Of a stretch of 25,788 nt of DNA, positions 14,647 to 24,313 are shown one piece after another (the first letter of the stretch is position 1; each line of letters opens with the position of its first letter). The stretch comes from Alphaproteobacteria bacterium. Lineage in GTDB: Bacteria > Pseudomonadota > Alphaproteobacteria > Caulobacterales > Caulobacteraceae. The stretch covers positions 1 through 25,788 of the forward strand of contig JAGWSE010000247.1 in assembly GCA_028869395.1 (NCBI GenBank). The letters run 5' to 3'. The position numbers and the translations under genes were made by a program. The notes below the pieces were generated by a model. The model was not told the DNA's origin and did not search any database. It saw only the letters and a list, made by a program, of their open reading frames with translations.

Positions 14647-16194
14647 TCAGGCCGCGCCGTAGCCGCCGCCGCCGGGGGTCTCGAGCACCACGTGATCTCC
14701 CGGCTGCATCGTCATCTTCTTGCCCTCCGATATCGGCTTGCCGTTCACGAGGAAGCGGCCCGGCGCGCCGTCCTCGCCGCCGCCCAGGCCCTCAGGCCCG
14801 CGGTCGAGCCGGCTGGGCACCGCATTGAGCAGCCAGGGCTCATTGGTGCGCATGTGGAAGGCGATGACCTGGCCGTCGCCGCCCGGCGTGCGGCCGGCGC
14901 CGCCCGATCCGCGGCGGATCTCGCGCCGGTCGAACACGATCGGCATGGCCGCTTCCAGGATCTCGACCGGCACGGCCGCGACACCGGTCGGATAGCAGGT
15001 GGCGCTCGGCCCGGGCTTGCTCAGGCGCGCGCCCATGCCGCCCGAGTAGTTGAACATCGACGAGGTGAACGCTTCGCCCAGGGCGTTCTTGCCCTGGATC
15101 TGCACGGTCCAAACGGCCCCGGACCCTTCGGCCAGCACGCGGTCCGGGATGACCTGATGCAGCGCCTTAAGGATCGGCATCGGCACGAACATGCCGACCA
15201 CGTGGCGCGCGTTGAGCGGCGAGGGATACTCGGCGTTGACGATGCAGCCCTTCGGGGCCTTCACCTTGATCGGCGCCAGCGAGCCGTAGTTGTTCGGCTG
15301 CTCCGGGTTGAGGCAGCTGCGCACGGCGAACGTCGAATAGGCGTGGGTGTAGTTCATCACCACGTTGATGCCCATCGGGCTCGGCCCCGAGCTGCCGGCG
15401 AAGTCGATGGTCACCTCGCCCGCCTCGCTGTCGATCTGGACCGCGGCCTTGAGCGTGATCACGTCGCCGCCCGGCACGTCGAAACGGCTCTCGCCATGCC
15501 AGACGCCGGAGGGGAGGGCGCGGATCGCCTCGCGCGTCGCGCGCTCGGAGCGGGCGATGATCTCGTCGGACAGCGCCTCGATGTCGTCCAGCCCGTGGCG
15601 CTCGCAAAGCGCGTTCAGCCGCTCGCCGCCGGCCCGGCCGCTGGAGACCTGGGCGGCAAGGTCGCCGAACACGTGGTCGGGCGTGCGAACGTTGCGCCGG
15701 ATGATGGCGTGCAGCACGGCGTTGGGCTCGCCGCGCTCGTAAAGCTTCAGCGGCGGGATCCACAGCCCCTCTTCGTGGACGTCGCGCGCGCCCGCCCCGA
15801 TACCGTAGCCGCTGATGTCGGTGTGGTGGATCGTCGAGCCGATGAAGCCGATGAGCCGCTCGCCGCGGAAGATCGGGCACAGGACGGTGATGTCGAAGAA
15901 GTGCCCGGCCGACATCCATGGATCGTTGGTGATCACGATGTCGCCCGGCGAGAGCTTGCCCTCGAACAACCTGGCGAGGGTCTCACCCGCCGCGGCCAGG
16001 GAATTGATGTGGCCCGGCGTGCCGGTGTTTGCCTGCGCGACCATCCGCCCGCGCGCGTCGAAGAGACCGCTGGCCAGGTCGCCGGCCTCGCGCACGACGG
16101 GGCTAAAGGCGATGCGCTGCAGGGCCTTGGCCTGCTCGCTGACGATGCTGATCAGGTTCGACCAGAGGATCTCGAGTTCGATTCCGTCGAACAT
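14647..16194 (-). CDS. hyuB: Hydantoinase/oxoprolinase/carboxylase subunit B (HyuB family)
   Basis: A 515-residue subunit of the HyuA/HyuB enzyme class. The N-terminal block SPVVREAGDLASGLFD (31-46) is characteristic. NDPW (90-93) with H98 and D101, then IHHTDISGYG (122-131), form the metal-binding region. The protein ends in the usual PGGGGYG. The family includes N-methylhydantoinase, 5-oxoprolinase, caprolactamase and acetone or acetophenone carboxylases, so the reaction is either ATP-driven opening of a cyclic amide or carboxylation of a ketone. Its ATG overlaps the hyuA stop by one base (TAATG), so the two subunits are made together. No third (gamma-type) subunit is seen, which argues against an acetone-carboxylase arrangement. 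Confidence 0.93.
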   Translation of the reverse strand: MFDGIELEILWSNLISIVSEQAKALQRIAFSPVVREAGDLASGLFDARGRMVAQANTGTPGHINSLAAAGETLARLFEGKLSPGDIVITNDPWMSAGHFFDITVLCPIFRGERLIGFIGSTIHHTDISGYGIGAGARDVHEEGLWIPPLKLYERGEPNAVLHAIIRRNVRTPDHVFGDLAAQVSSGRAGGERLNALCERHGLDDIEALSDEIIARSERATREAIRALPSGVWHGESRFDVPGGDVITLKAAVQIDSEAGEVTIDFAGSSGPSPMGINVVMNYTHAYSTFAVRSCLNPEQPNNYGSLAPIKVKAPKGCIVNAEYPSPLNARHVVGMFVPMPILKALHQVIPDRVLAEGSGAVWTVQIQGKNALGEAFTSSMFNYSGGMGARLSKPGPSATCYPTGVAAVPVEILEAAMPIVFDRREIRRGSGGAGRTPGGDGQVIAFHMRTNEPWLLNAVPSRLDRGPEGLGGGEDGAPGRFLVNGKPISEGKKMTMQPGDHVVLETPGGGGYGAA

Positions 16195-18260
16195 TAGCTT
16201 CTCCGCCGCGCCGTGATGCAGCCGATACCGTCCACCACGCCCGTCCAGCCGGGCGGGATGACGATCGTCGTCTCGCGTTCCTCGACCAGGGCGGGCCCCT
16301 CGATGGACTGGCCGACCGCGAGGTCCGAACGATTGTAGAGGCGGGCCATGGGCGCGTCCGGCCAGAGCGGGATGCGCCGCTCGCCCTTCGCCGGGCCGGG
16401 GCTGGTCGCGGCGCGATGCGGCGCTTCCAGCACATCCTCGGGGCCGCGAGCGGTGAGCCGCCAGCTGACCACCTCCACTGGCACATGCGAGGGATTGACG
16501 CCGTACTGCGCGAAATAGGCCGCTTCGAAAACCGCGCGGATGGCTTCGGCGTCCCGCCCGCGGCGGGGGTCCTGGTCGAAGAAGACGCCGACCTCGTTCT
16601 GCTGGCCGGCGTAGCGCAGGTCCGCCCCGAAGCTCCAGCGGATGGTGGAGGGGTCCGTCCCGGCTTCCACCAACGCGATGCGGGCTTCCTCCTCCATCTC
16701 GCCGATCAGGCGGCCCACCTCGCTCCAGTCGAGCGAGTCCAGGCGGGTGAGGGCGCTGCGGACCAGGTCCAGCCGGACCGGCGTGACCAGGGAGCCGAAG
16801 GCCGAGAGCACGCTGGCCTGCGGCGGGAAGATCACCGCCGTGCTCTGAAGCAGCTCGCCGACGGCGCAGGCGTGCACGGGCCCCGCGCCGCCGAACGCCA
16901 GCAGCGGCAGGCCGCGGTGGTCGACGCCACGATCCGTGGCGTGGGCGCGCGCGGCGCCGGCCATGGTCTCGGCGACGATCCGGAACACCCCGGCGGCGGT
17001 CTGGTCGCGGCTGGCCCCCAATTGGACGGCGACGCGCTCCACAGCCGCCTCGGCCGCCTTCCGGTCCAGCGGCATCTCACCGCCCAGGAAATTGTCGGCG
17101 TCGAGGAGCCCAAGGACGAGGTCGGCGTCGGTGACGGTGGGCTCCGTCCCGCCGCGCCCATAGCAGGCCGGCCCCGGCTCGGACCCGGCGCTGCGGGGGC
17201 CCACCTTCAGCAGGCCCAGACTGTCCACCGAGGCGATACTGCCGCCGCCCGCCCCGATCTCGATCATGTCGATCGAGGGGATGGTCAGCGGCATGCCGCT
17301 GCCTTCGGCGAAGCGGTACATGCGGTCCACTTCGAAGCTGCCGGTGACCAGCGGCTTGCGCTCCTCGATCAGGCAGGCCTTGGCGGTGGTGCCGCCCATG
17401 TCGAAAGACAGCAGCCGATCGAGACCGAGCCGTTCGGCGTAGTAGGCCGCGGCCAGCGCGCCCGCCGCGGGACCGCTCTCGATCATCCGCACAGGATTGC
17501 GGCCCGCGACCTCCGCCCCGATCACCCCGCCGCTGCTCAGCATGATCAGCGGCCGGTTGCCGACGCCGGCCTTCTCGAGGCCCGCCTTGAGACCGCGAAG
17601 ATAGGGCTCGGTGATCGGGGTCGTGTAGGCGTTGATCGCCGTGGTGGAGGCGCGGGGATATTCCCGGATCTGCGGCGCCACGCTCGACGAGAGCGAGATG
17701 TAGACGTCCGGCAGCTCGCGCTGGAGGGCCGCTGCGACCGCGTGCTCGTTCGCGCCGTTGCGGAAGGCGTTGATCAGGCAGACTGCGACGGAGACCACGC
17801 CTTCCGCCTTCAGGCGACGCGCCAACGCGCGGATCTCCTCAGGATCGACCCCCTTCAGCACCTGCCCGTCGGCCAGCACGCGCTCGTCGACTTCGAAGGT
17901 GAGCGCGCGCGGGATCAGGGTCTCGGCGAACTCGATCTGCGGGTCGTACATGTCGTAGCGGTGCTCGTTGCGGATCGCGAGCACGTCGGCGAAGCCCTTG
18001 GTGATCACGAGCGCCGTGGGCGAGCCCTTGCGCTCGATGAGGGCGTTGGTGACGACGGTGGTCGCGTGCACGACGACGCCGTCCACCTCGCCCGGCGACA
18101 CCCCGGCCTTGCCGAGCACGAGGTCCACGCCGCGGAAGAAACCTTCCAGCAGGTCCTGGTGAGTGGTGAGCGTCTTGTCCACGACGAGCGATCCGTCGGG
18201 GCCGCGGAGCACCGCGTCGGTGAAGGTGCCGCCGATATCGATGGCGAGCGAATACGACAT
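16194..18260 (-). CDS. hyuA: Hydantoinase/oxoprolinase/carboxylase subunit A (HyuA family)
   Basis: A 688-residue ATP-using subunit. The ASKHA phosphate-1 motif DIGGTFTD is at residues 8-15 and phosphate-2 FDMGGTTAK at 286-294. DMIEIGAGGGSIA (331-343) and GPRSAGSEPGPACYGRGG (354-371) are highly conserved in the family. Length is normal for a split HyuA and shorter than fused 5-oxoprolinases (~1250 residues). It should phosphorylate the amide oxygen (or the ketone and bicarbonate) while HyuB completes the reaction. I use the ATG at 18260, which overlaps the IclR stop (TGATG); an in-frame GTG at 18263 is equally close to the GGAG ribosome site. The substrate is unknown; caprolactam, hydantoin and aromatic ketones are family precedents. 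Confidence 0.94.
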   Translation of the reverse strand: MSYSLAIDIGGTFTDAVLRGPDGSLVVDKTLTTHQDLLEGFFRGVDLVLGKAGVSPGEVDGVVVHATTVVTNALIERKGSPTALVITKGFADVLAIRNEHRYDMYDPQIEFAETLIPRALTFEVDERVLADGQVLKGVDPEEIRALARRLKAEGVVSVAVCLINAFRNGANEHAVAAALQRELPDVYISLSSSVAPQIREYPRASTTAINAYTTPITEPYLRGLKAGLEKAGVGNRPLIMLSSGGVIGAEVAGRNPVRMIESGPAAGALAAAYYAERLGLDRLLSFDMGGTTAKACLIEERKPLVTGSFEVDRMYRFAEGSGMPLTIPSIDMIEIGAGGGSIASVDSLGLLKVGPRSAGSEPGPACYGRGGTEPTVTDADLVLGLLDADNFLGGEMPLDRKAAEAAVERVAVQLGASRDQTAAGVFRIVAETMAGAARAHATDRGVDHRGLPLLAFGGAGPVHACAVGELLQSTAVIFPPQASVLSAFGSLVTPVRLDLVRSALTRLDSLDWSEVGRLIGEMEEEARIALVEAGTDPSTIRWSFGADLRYAGQQNEVGVFFDQDPRRGRDAEAIRAVFEAAYFAQYGVNPSHVPVEVVSWRLTARGPEDVLEAPHRAATSPGPAKGERRIPLWPDAPMARLYNRSDLAVGQSIEGPALVEERETTIVIPPGWTGVVDGIGCITARRRS

Positions 18261-19054
18261 CACTCAGGTCTCCAACCCAGGCTGCGCGACGCCGCCGTCG
18301 CCGCCGAAGTCACCAGGATCCGCTGCTCGTCCGAAGGCTGCGCCGGCAGCGACTGGCAGGCGCCCACGAGGGCGACCGCGCCGCGGCACAGGCCGCGGTG
18401 GTCCAGCACCGGCGCGGCCAGGGCGTTGACGCCGACCTGCACGCCGTCGGCGGCCGTCGCCCAGCCCTGGCGGCGGACGGCGGCCACCGCCCGCTCGAGG
18501 TGGCCTGGGTCGACGATCGTCTGGTCGGTCCAGGCCTTGAGGGGCCGGGCCGTGACGGCGTCCATGAGTTGCGGCGGCCCGAAGGCCAGCGCCACGAGGC
18601 CGTGGGCGGACGCGTGAAGATCGAGCCTGGAGCCCGGCCGCACACCGAACTCGATGATGCTCATGCCTTGCAGCATCTCCAGCACGAGCACTTCGTCGCC
18701 GATCAGAGCCGATGCCGTCACCGCCAGCCCGGTCGCCTCGCGCAGCGGACCCATGTGCGGTCGGATCGCGGCGATCACGTCGAAGCGTTCGCGGGCCCGC
18801 TCGCCCAGGGCCACCAGGGCCGAACCGATCTCATAGCCGCCGGTGCGGGCGTCCTGCCGCGCGTAGTCCCTCACCAGGAAGGCCCGCAGGTGCCGGTGCG
18901 CTCGCGGCTTGGAAATCCCGAGCGCCCTGGCGATTTCGGTCACGCCGAGCGGCTGATGCGCCGCCGCGAGCAGCTCGAGCAGGCGGAAGACGAGCTCGAC
19001 CGACTCGAGGTCGGAGCTCGCGGGGGCCGGTGCGGAGAGTAGCTCGACGGGCAA
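18260..19054 (-). CDS. IclR-family transcriptional regulator
   Basis: A 264-residue DNA-binding regulator. A winged helix-turn-helix lies at residues ~18-80, with recognition helix around GISKPRAHRHLRAFL (46-60). The IclR effector-binding domain follows (~85-250), with the HASAHGLVALAF segment typical of the ligand pocket. The start is TTG at 19054; no ATG or GTG occurs upstream of the HTH in this frame, and the ribosome site (GAGCGGAA) is weak. It is the first gene of the catabolic operon and overlaps hyuA by one base, so it controls its own transcription together with the pathway. It probably responds to the substrate or an intermediate (inference). Confidence 0.92.
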   Translation of the reverse strand: MPVELLSAPAPASSDLESVELVFRLLELLAAAHQPLGVTEIARALGISKPRAHRHLRAFLVRDYARQDARTGGYEIGSALVALGERARERFDVIAAIRPHMGPLREATGLAVTASALIGDEVLVLEMLQGMSIIEFGVRPGSRLDLHASAHGLVALAFGPPQLMDAVTARPLKAWTDQTIVDPGHLERAVAAVRRQGWATAADGVQVGVNALAAPVLDHRGLCRGAVALVGACQSLPAQPSDEQRILVTSAATAASRSLGWRPE

Positions 19055-19069
19055 GGTGTTCCGCTCAAC

Positions 19070-19121
19070 GGAATTCAGGTTTGCTGAATGGAATTGGCGC
19101 GCGTTTGCGAGCGCCTGTCAA
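19070..19121 (-). promoter_or_regulatory. Promoter and possible IclR operator of the catabolic operon
   Basis: On the minus strand a TTGACA box (19121-19116) could be the -35 element; no clear -10 follows at 17 bases. Just downstream lies a symmetrical element: ATTCAG (19089-19084), five bases, then CTGAAT (19078-19073). It is bracketed by AATTCC at 19095-19090 and again at 19075-19070, which are 20 bp apart, about two helical turns. An IclR dimer bound here would cover the start region and repress the operon. The repeats are visible in the sequence; the binding is inferred. Confidence 0.4.
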
Positions 19122-19215
19122 TCGCGTGTCCCGAACCGCTTTTGACCGGATGCGCCCGAAGACGAGTCCATTTGCGAACGGACGAGACGCCACGCCGCCC
19201 ATGCGCCGGCGGCGC

Positions 19216-20130
19216 TCAGAGCGTCGGGTCGCCCTCGTCGGGGCCTTCGTCGCCCAGGTGCGCCTTGCGGTATTCGCGCGGGGAGACGCCGTAGCGTTCC
19301 TTGAACGCGCGGCTGAAGTGGGCCGAGCCGTTGAAGCCCCACCGGAAGCAGATCTCCGAGATGGACAGGCTCGCGCAGATCGGGCTCGACAGGTCGAGGC
19401 GGCAGCGTTCCAGCCGCCGGCTGCGCACGTAGGTGGAAAAGCTGAGGTCAGCCGAGGCGAACAGCTTCTGCAGGGAGCGCGGCGAGATCCCGTCGGCTGC
19501 GGCCACCCGCTCAAGCCCGAGCTCGGGGTCGGCCAGCAGAGTTTCGATGGTCTGGCAGACGCGGTGAAGGTGCGCCGCGCGCGCCGCGGCCGCGCCCCCC
19601 ACGGCGCCCGGCGAGCCCTCGGCGGCGAGGTTGGCGACGAGGAATTCCGCGACCGCCAGCTCCATCGGCCTCAGCTGTTCCGATGTGAGATCAGGCAGGG
19701 CTTCGGCCGTCGAGCGCAAGAGGCCCGAGAAGACGTGGCCAAGGCCGCGGCGGCCCGGAAAGCGCCCGACCTTCAGCGAGAGCGGCGCCAGAAGCCGATG
19801 ATCGAGCGCCACCCGCGGCGCATTGATGTAGAGGAGCTGGAAGGACGTCGTCAGCTTCAGGGCGGCGTCTATGCCGGTGGGTCCGTAGATGATGTCGCCG
19901 CGGTTCAGCGGGATCGTCCTGGCGCCGTCCCAGAACTCGGCCTCGCCCTCCAGAACGACCACGATCCACACCGCGGCCGGTTGGGCGGGATTGCGGCCGG
20001 AGATCTCCTGCGGGCCGGCGCGCATCACGGCGAAGTCCATGCCGAGGGGAGAACTCAGGCAGGAAACGCTCGCCTCGAAGGGCTCGGCCTCCTCGACCCG
20101 CGCGAGCGGCAGCCGCAGCCGCGCCATCAC
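19216..20130 (-). CDS. AraC-family transcriptional regulator (start uncertain)
   Basis: A regulator of at least 304 residues. It has an AraC-binding-like N-terminal domain (~20-165) and a C-terminal double HTH (~186-292), including ISEICFRWGFNGSAHFSRAFKERYGVSPREYRK. Such regulators often act on catabolic genes. The first usual start codons are GTG 20130 and ATG 20127, but the GGAGG there is only two bases from the ATG. The frame stays open to 20295 and upstream it reads AWGFSTEGLPGALRRPAW, which looks like the true N-terminus of this family. A CTG at 20241 with GGAG nine bases before it is one possible start. It lies just upstream of the IclR-led operon on the same strand and is a candidate second regulator. 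Confidence 0.85.
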   Translation of the reverse strand: MMARLRLPLARVEEAEPFEASVSCLSSPLGMDFAVMRAGPQEISGRNPAQPAAVWIVVVLEGEAEFWDGARTIPLNRGDIIYGPTGIDAALKLTTSFQLLYINAPRVALDHRLLAPLSLKVGRFPGRRGLGHVFSGLLRSTAEALPDLTSEQLRPMELAVAEFLVANLAAEGSPGAVGGAAAARAAHLHRVCQTIETLLADPELGLERVAAADGISPRSLQKLFASADLSFSTYVRSRRLERCRLDLSSPICASLSISEICFRWGFNGSAHFSRAFKERYGVSPREYRKAHLGDEGPDEGDPTL

Positions 20131-20432
20131 CTCCGCCCAGGCCGGGCGCCGCAGCGCGCCGGGCAGGCCTTCGGTGCTGAAGCCCCAGGCCCGGATGGCC
20201 GGTGTCGCGCCAGCTTCGACGATGACTTCCGGCCGGTTCAGGGCTGCGATCTCCGTTCCGCGAACGTCAAAGCCTATCGCGAGCGGTCGCCCCCGTCACC
20301 TCGCTCACGCCGCCGCCGCCGTGGGCCCTTGCGAGGCCGGCCCTGGAAATTCGCGGTCGGCTCGCGAACCGCCGCGGCCCGGCGGCCGTTGTGTCTCCTG
20401 TCACGGTCGGGCGGGCGCCCTACGGATCAGGC
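20131..20432. other. Gap holding the likely N-terminus of the AraC gene and a divergent promoter region
   Basis: The minus-strand frame of the AraC gene remains open until a stop at 20296-20298 and appears to be coding down from about 20241. From there to 20432 lies the presumed promoter region for this gene and for the divergent hemerythrin gene. I recognise no clear promoter boxes, RNA gene or repeat in it. Confidence 0.5.
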
Positions 20433-20951
20433 ATGGACATCACCGAACTCATTCAGCACGACCATGAGGAGCAGCGCCGTCTCTTCGGAATCCTGCAGCA
20501 GATCCCCGACGAGGACCGGGACAGCCTTCAGGCGGTCTGGCGCAGGCTGCGCGCCTTCCTGGAGGCTCACGCGCGCGCCGAGGAGCTGCACTTCTATCCG
20601 TCGGTGCTGCGGCGCGGACGCGGCGGCGGCGACAGCGAGGGTGTGACGGAGGAGACCCGCGACGCGATCTCCGACCACAACGAGATCCGCGACAAGGCCG
20701 CCCAGGTGGGTGGCCACGATCCCGGTTCGGCCGGCTGGCGAGCGGCCGTGAGCGCCGTCGAGGTCGCCAACAGCAAGCACATGTCCGAGGAGGAACGGCA
20801 GGTGCTTGCCGATTTCCGCCTCCATGCCGACCTGGACCTGCGCCACCGCCTGGCCATCGCCTTCGCGGCCTTCGAGGCCGACCACGTCGACGGCGTTGAG
20901 CCGAAGGATCTCGACCCCGCGGGCTACGTCCGCTCGCACGCGCCGCACTGA
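20433..20951 (+). CDS. Hemerythrin (HHE) domain protein
   Basis: A 172-residue mostly helical cytoplasmic protein. Likely di-iron ligands are spaced along the helices: H9/H11 (QHDHEE), H46 and E50 (AHARAEELH), H82 (SDHNEI), and H116 and E120 (KHMSEEE). Bacterial HHE proteins bind O2 or NO or handle iron and oxidative stress. I chose the ATG at 20433, which begins directly before the first ligand helix; an earlier in-frame start at 20391 adds a proline/glycine-rich tail not expected in the fold. The ribosome site is poor (GGATCAGG). It faces the catalase-peroxidase gene tail to tail, separated by a shared hairpin, consistent with a stress-defence neighbourhood. Confidence 0.9.
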   Translation: MDITELIQHDHEEQRRLFGILQQIPDEDRDSLQAVWRRLRAFLEAHARAEELHFYPSVLRRGRGGGDSEGVTEETRDAISDHNEIRDKAAQVGGHDPGSAGWRAAVSAVEVANSKHMSEEERQVLADFRLHADLDLRHRLAIAFAAFEADHVDGVEPKDLDPAGYVRSHAPH

Positions 20952-20957
20952 GGCGGA

Positions 20958-20976
20958 AGGCGGCGACCTGCCGCCT
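20958..20976. terminator. Hairpin between convergent hemerythrin and katG genes
   Basis: AGGCGGC (20958-20964) and GCCGCCT (20970-20976) pair perfectly with a five-base loop, in the 39-base gap between the two stop codons. It may serve as a bidirectional terminator, although neither side has a clear T-run. Confidence 0.5.
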
Positions 20977-20990
20977 CCACGGCCCCAGTC

Positions 20991-23171
<2,181 letters not shown>

Positions 23172-23271
23172 CAGCTGCTCCATCAGCAACGGCTCGGCTG
23201 CGCGGCGGGAAATCCGAAGTCGCCGCACGAGCCATGAGGACAGCCAAGCAACGCCCAATCCGGGCCGATGT

Positions 23272-23283
23272 ACAATTGATTGT
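23272..23283. promoter_or_regulatory. Inverted repeat upstream of katG
   Basis: ACAAT (23272-23276) and ATTGT (23279-23283) form a dyad around TG, about 100 bp before the katG start, in the most AT-rich part of the 184-base gap. It could be a regulator site or part of the promoter. It does not clearly match the spaced OxyR tetranucleotide pattern. Confidence 0.3.
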
Positions 23284-23355
23284 CGCCATCGAAGGGATCG
23301 AGGAAACCTATGGAACCGACAAAGCCCATAGGCGCGACTTGGGCGTGGGCGGCGT

Positions 23356-24129
23356 CTAGCTCTCGAAGTACCGCCGGGGCGAGACCCCGAAGGTGCGGCG
23401 GAACATGGCTGTGAACGCCGAGGGGCTGTCGTAGCCGACGTCATAGGCCACGGTGGTCACCGGCTGGCCGATCGCCAGGCGTGAAAGGGCTTCCAGCAGG
23501 CGGACGTGCTGGCGCCAGGCCGCGAAGCTCATCTCTGTCTGGTCGCGGAACATGCGCGTGAAGGTGCGCCGGCCCATGTTCGCCATCTCGGCCCAGTGGT
23601 CGAGGTCGCCCGGGTGCGCCGGGTCGGCGAGCAGCGCGCGGCAGACCCGCGCCAGGCGTTCGTCTCTCGGCATGGGCGCATGCAGCGGCGCGATCTGCTG
23701 GGTGCGGATCTCCTCCAGCACGAGGTCCATGACGCGCCCGTCGCGACCTGCTTCGTCGTAGAGGCGGGGAAGGGCCATCGCCTCGAGGATCAGGGCCCGC
23801 AGGAACGGCGTGACCTCGAAGACGCGGCAGCGATCGGGCAGGGCGCCGGCTGCGCCAGGCTCGATGTAGAGGGTGCGCAGCGAGACCGGGCCGCGGCAGG
23901 AGACCTCGTGCTCCGCCCCGCCCGGGATCCAGACCGCACGCTGCGGCGGCACGACGAAGCTGCCGTCGTCCGTCACCACCGACATCACCCCGGCGGAGGC
24001 GTAGAGCAGCTGGGCGCGGCGGTGATGGTGCCGCGGGTCGACGAAGTCGGGGTCGTACTCGTCGGAAAGCGCCACGATCGCGCGCGGCGTCTCGACGTCC
24101 CGGTCGGGGCTGTGCCGGATGTGACCCAT
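23356..24129 (-). CDS. AraC-family regulator, NimR-like (cupin plus HTH)
   Basis: A 257-residue regulator. The N-terminal cupin-like sensor shows HHHRRAQLLYASAGVMSVVT (34-53) and PPQRAVWIPGGAEHEV (61-76), the pattern of NimR/YeaM-type AraC proteins. The C-terminal double HTH occupies ~165-255 and ends in FGVSPRRYFES. In this subgroup the regulator usually controls a divergently placed gene; here that neighbour is an HSL-family esterase whose start is 184 bases away. The ATG at 24129 is the first methionine before the cupin domain; its ribosome site is not obvious. It could also affect katG, which follows on the same strand, but that is only positional. Confidence 0.9.
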   Translation of the reverse strand: MGHIRHSPDRDVETPRAIVALSDEYDPDFVDPRHHHRRAQLLYASAGVMSVVTDDGSFVVPPQRAVWIPGGAEHEVSCRGPVSLRTLYIEPGAAGALPDRCRVFEVTPFLRALILEAMALPRLYDEAGRDGRVMDLVLEEIRTQQIAPLHAPMPRDERLARVCRALLADPAHPGDLDHWAEMANMGRRTFTRMFRDQTEMSFAAWRQHVRLLEALSRLAIGQPVTTVAYDVGYDSPSAFTAMFRRTFGVSPRRYFES

Positions 24130-24313
24130 TCGCGACAGTATTGGAACCGATCGACCGGACGGGCAACGGCGCCGCTGCGGGGCGCGGCGTCGCAGCCAGG
24201 CTGTCCGACATGGGCTGGCCCGCCAGCGACATACCTTGACCCACGCGCGCGAGCCTCGCCGACCTTGCCGCGGTAGGTCTGCAAGCCTTGGTTGCCAGGG
24301 TTGGGGCGTGCGG

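Noticed and set aside
12531..14828. A 765-residue plus-strand open frame over the MFS, VOC and cupin genes
   Set aside because: Low-complexity His/Arg/Gln-rich translation opposite genes with clear domains; typical of GC-rich antisense frames.
14647..18260. Acetone carboxylase assignment for the HyuA/HyuB pair
   Set aside because: The third small subunit of acetone carboxylase is missing and the neighbouring genes point to other chemistry; left at family level.
23172..23444. Upstream extension of katG by about 90 residues
   Set aside because: The extension is Arg/Pro-rich, overlaps the AraC gene, and the ATG at 23171 has a good ribosome site and a typical KatG start.
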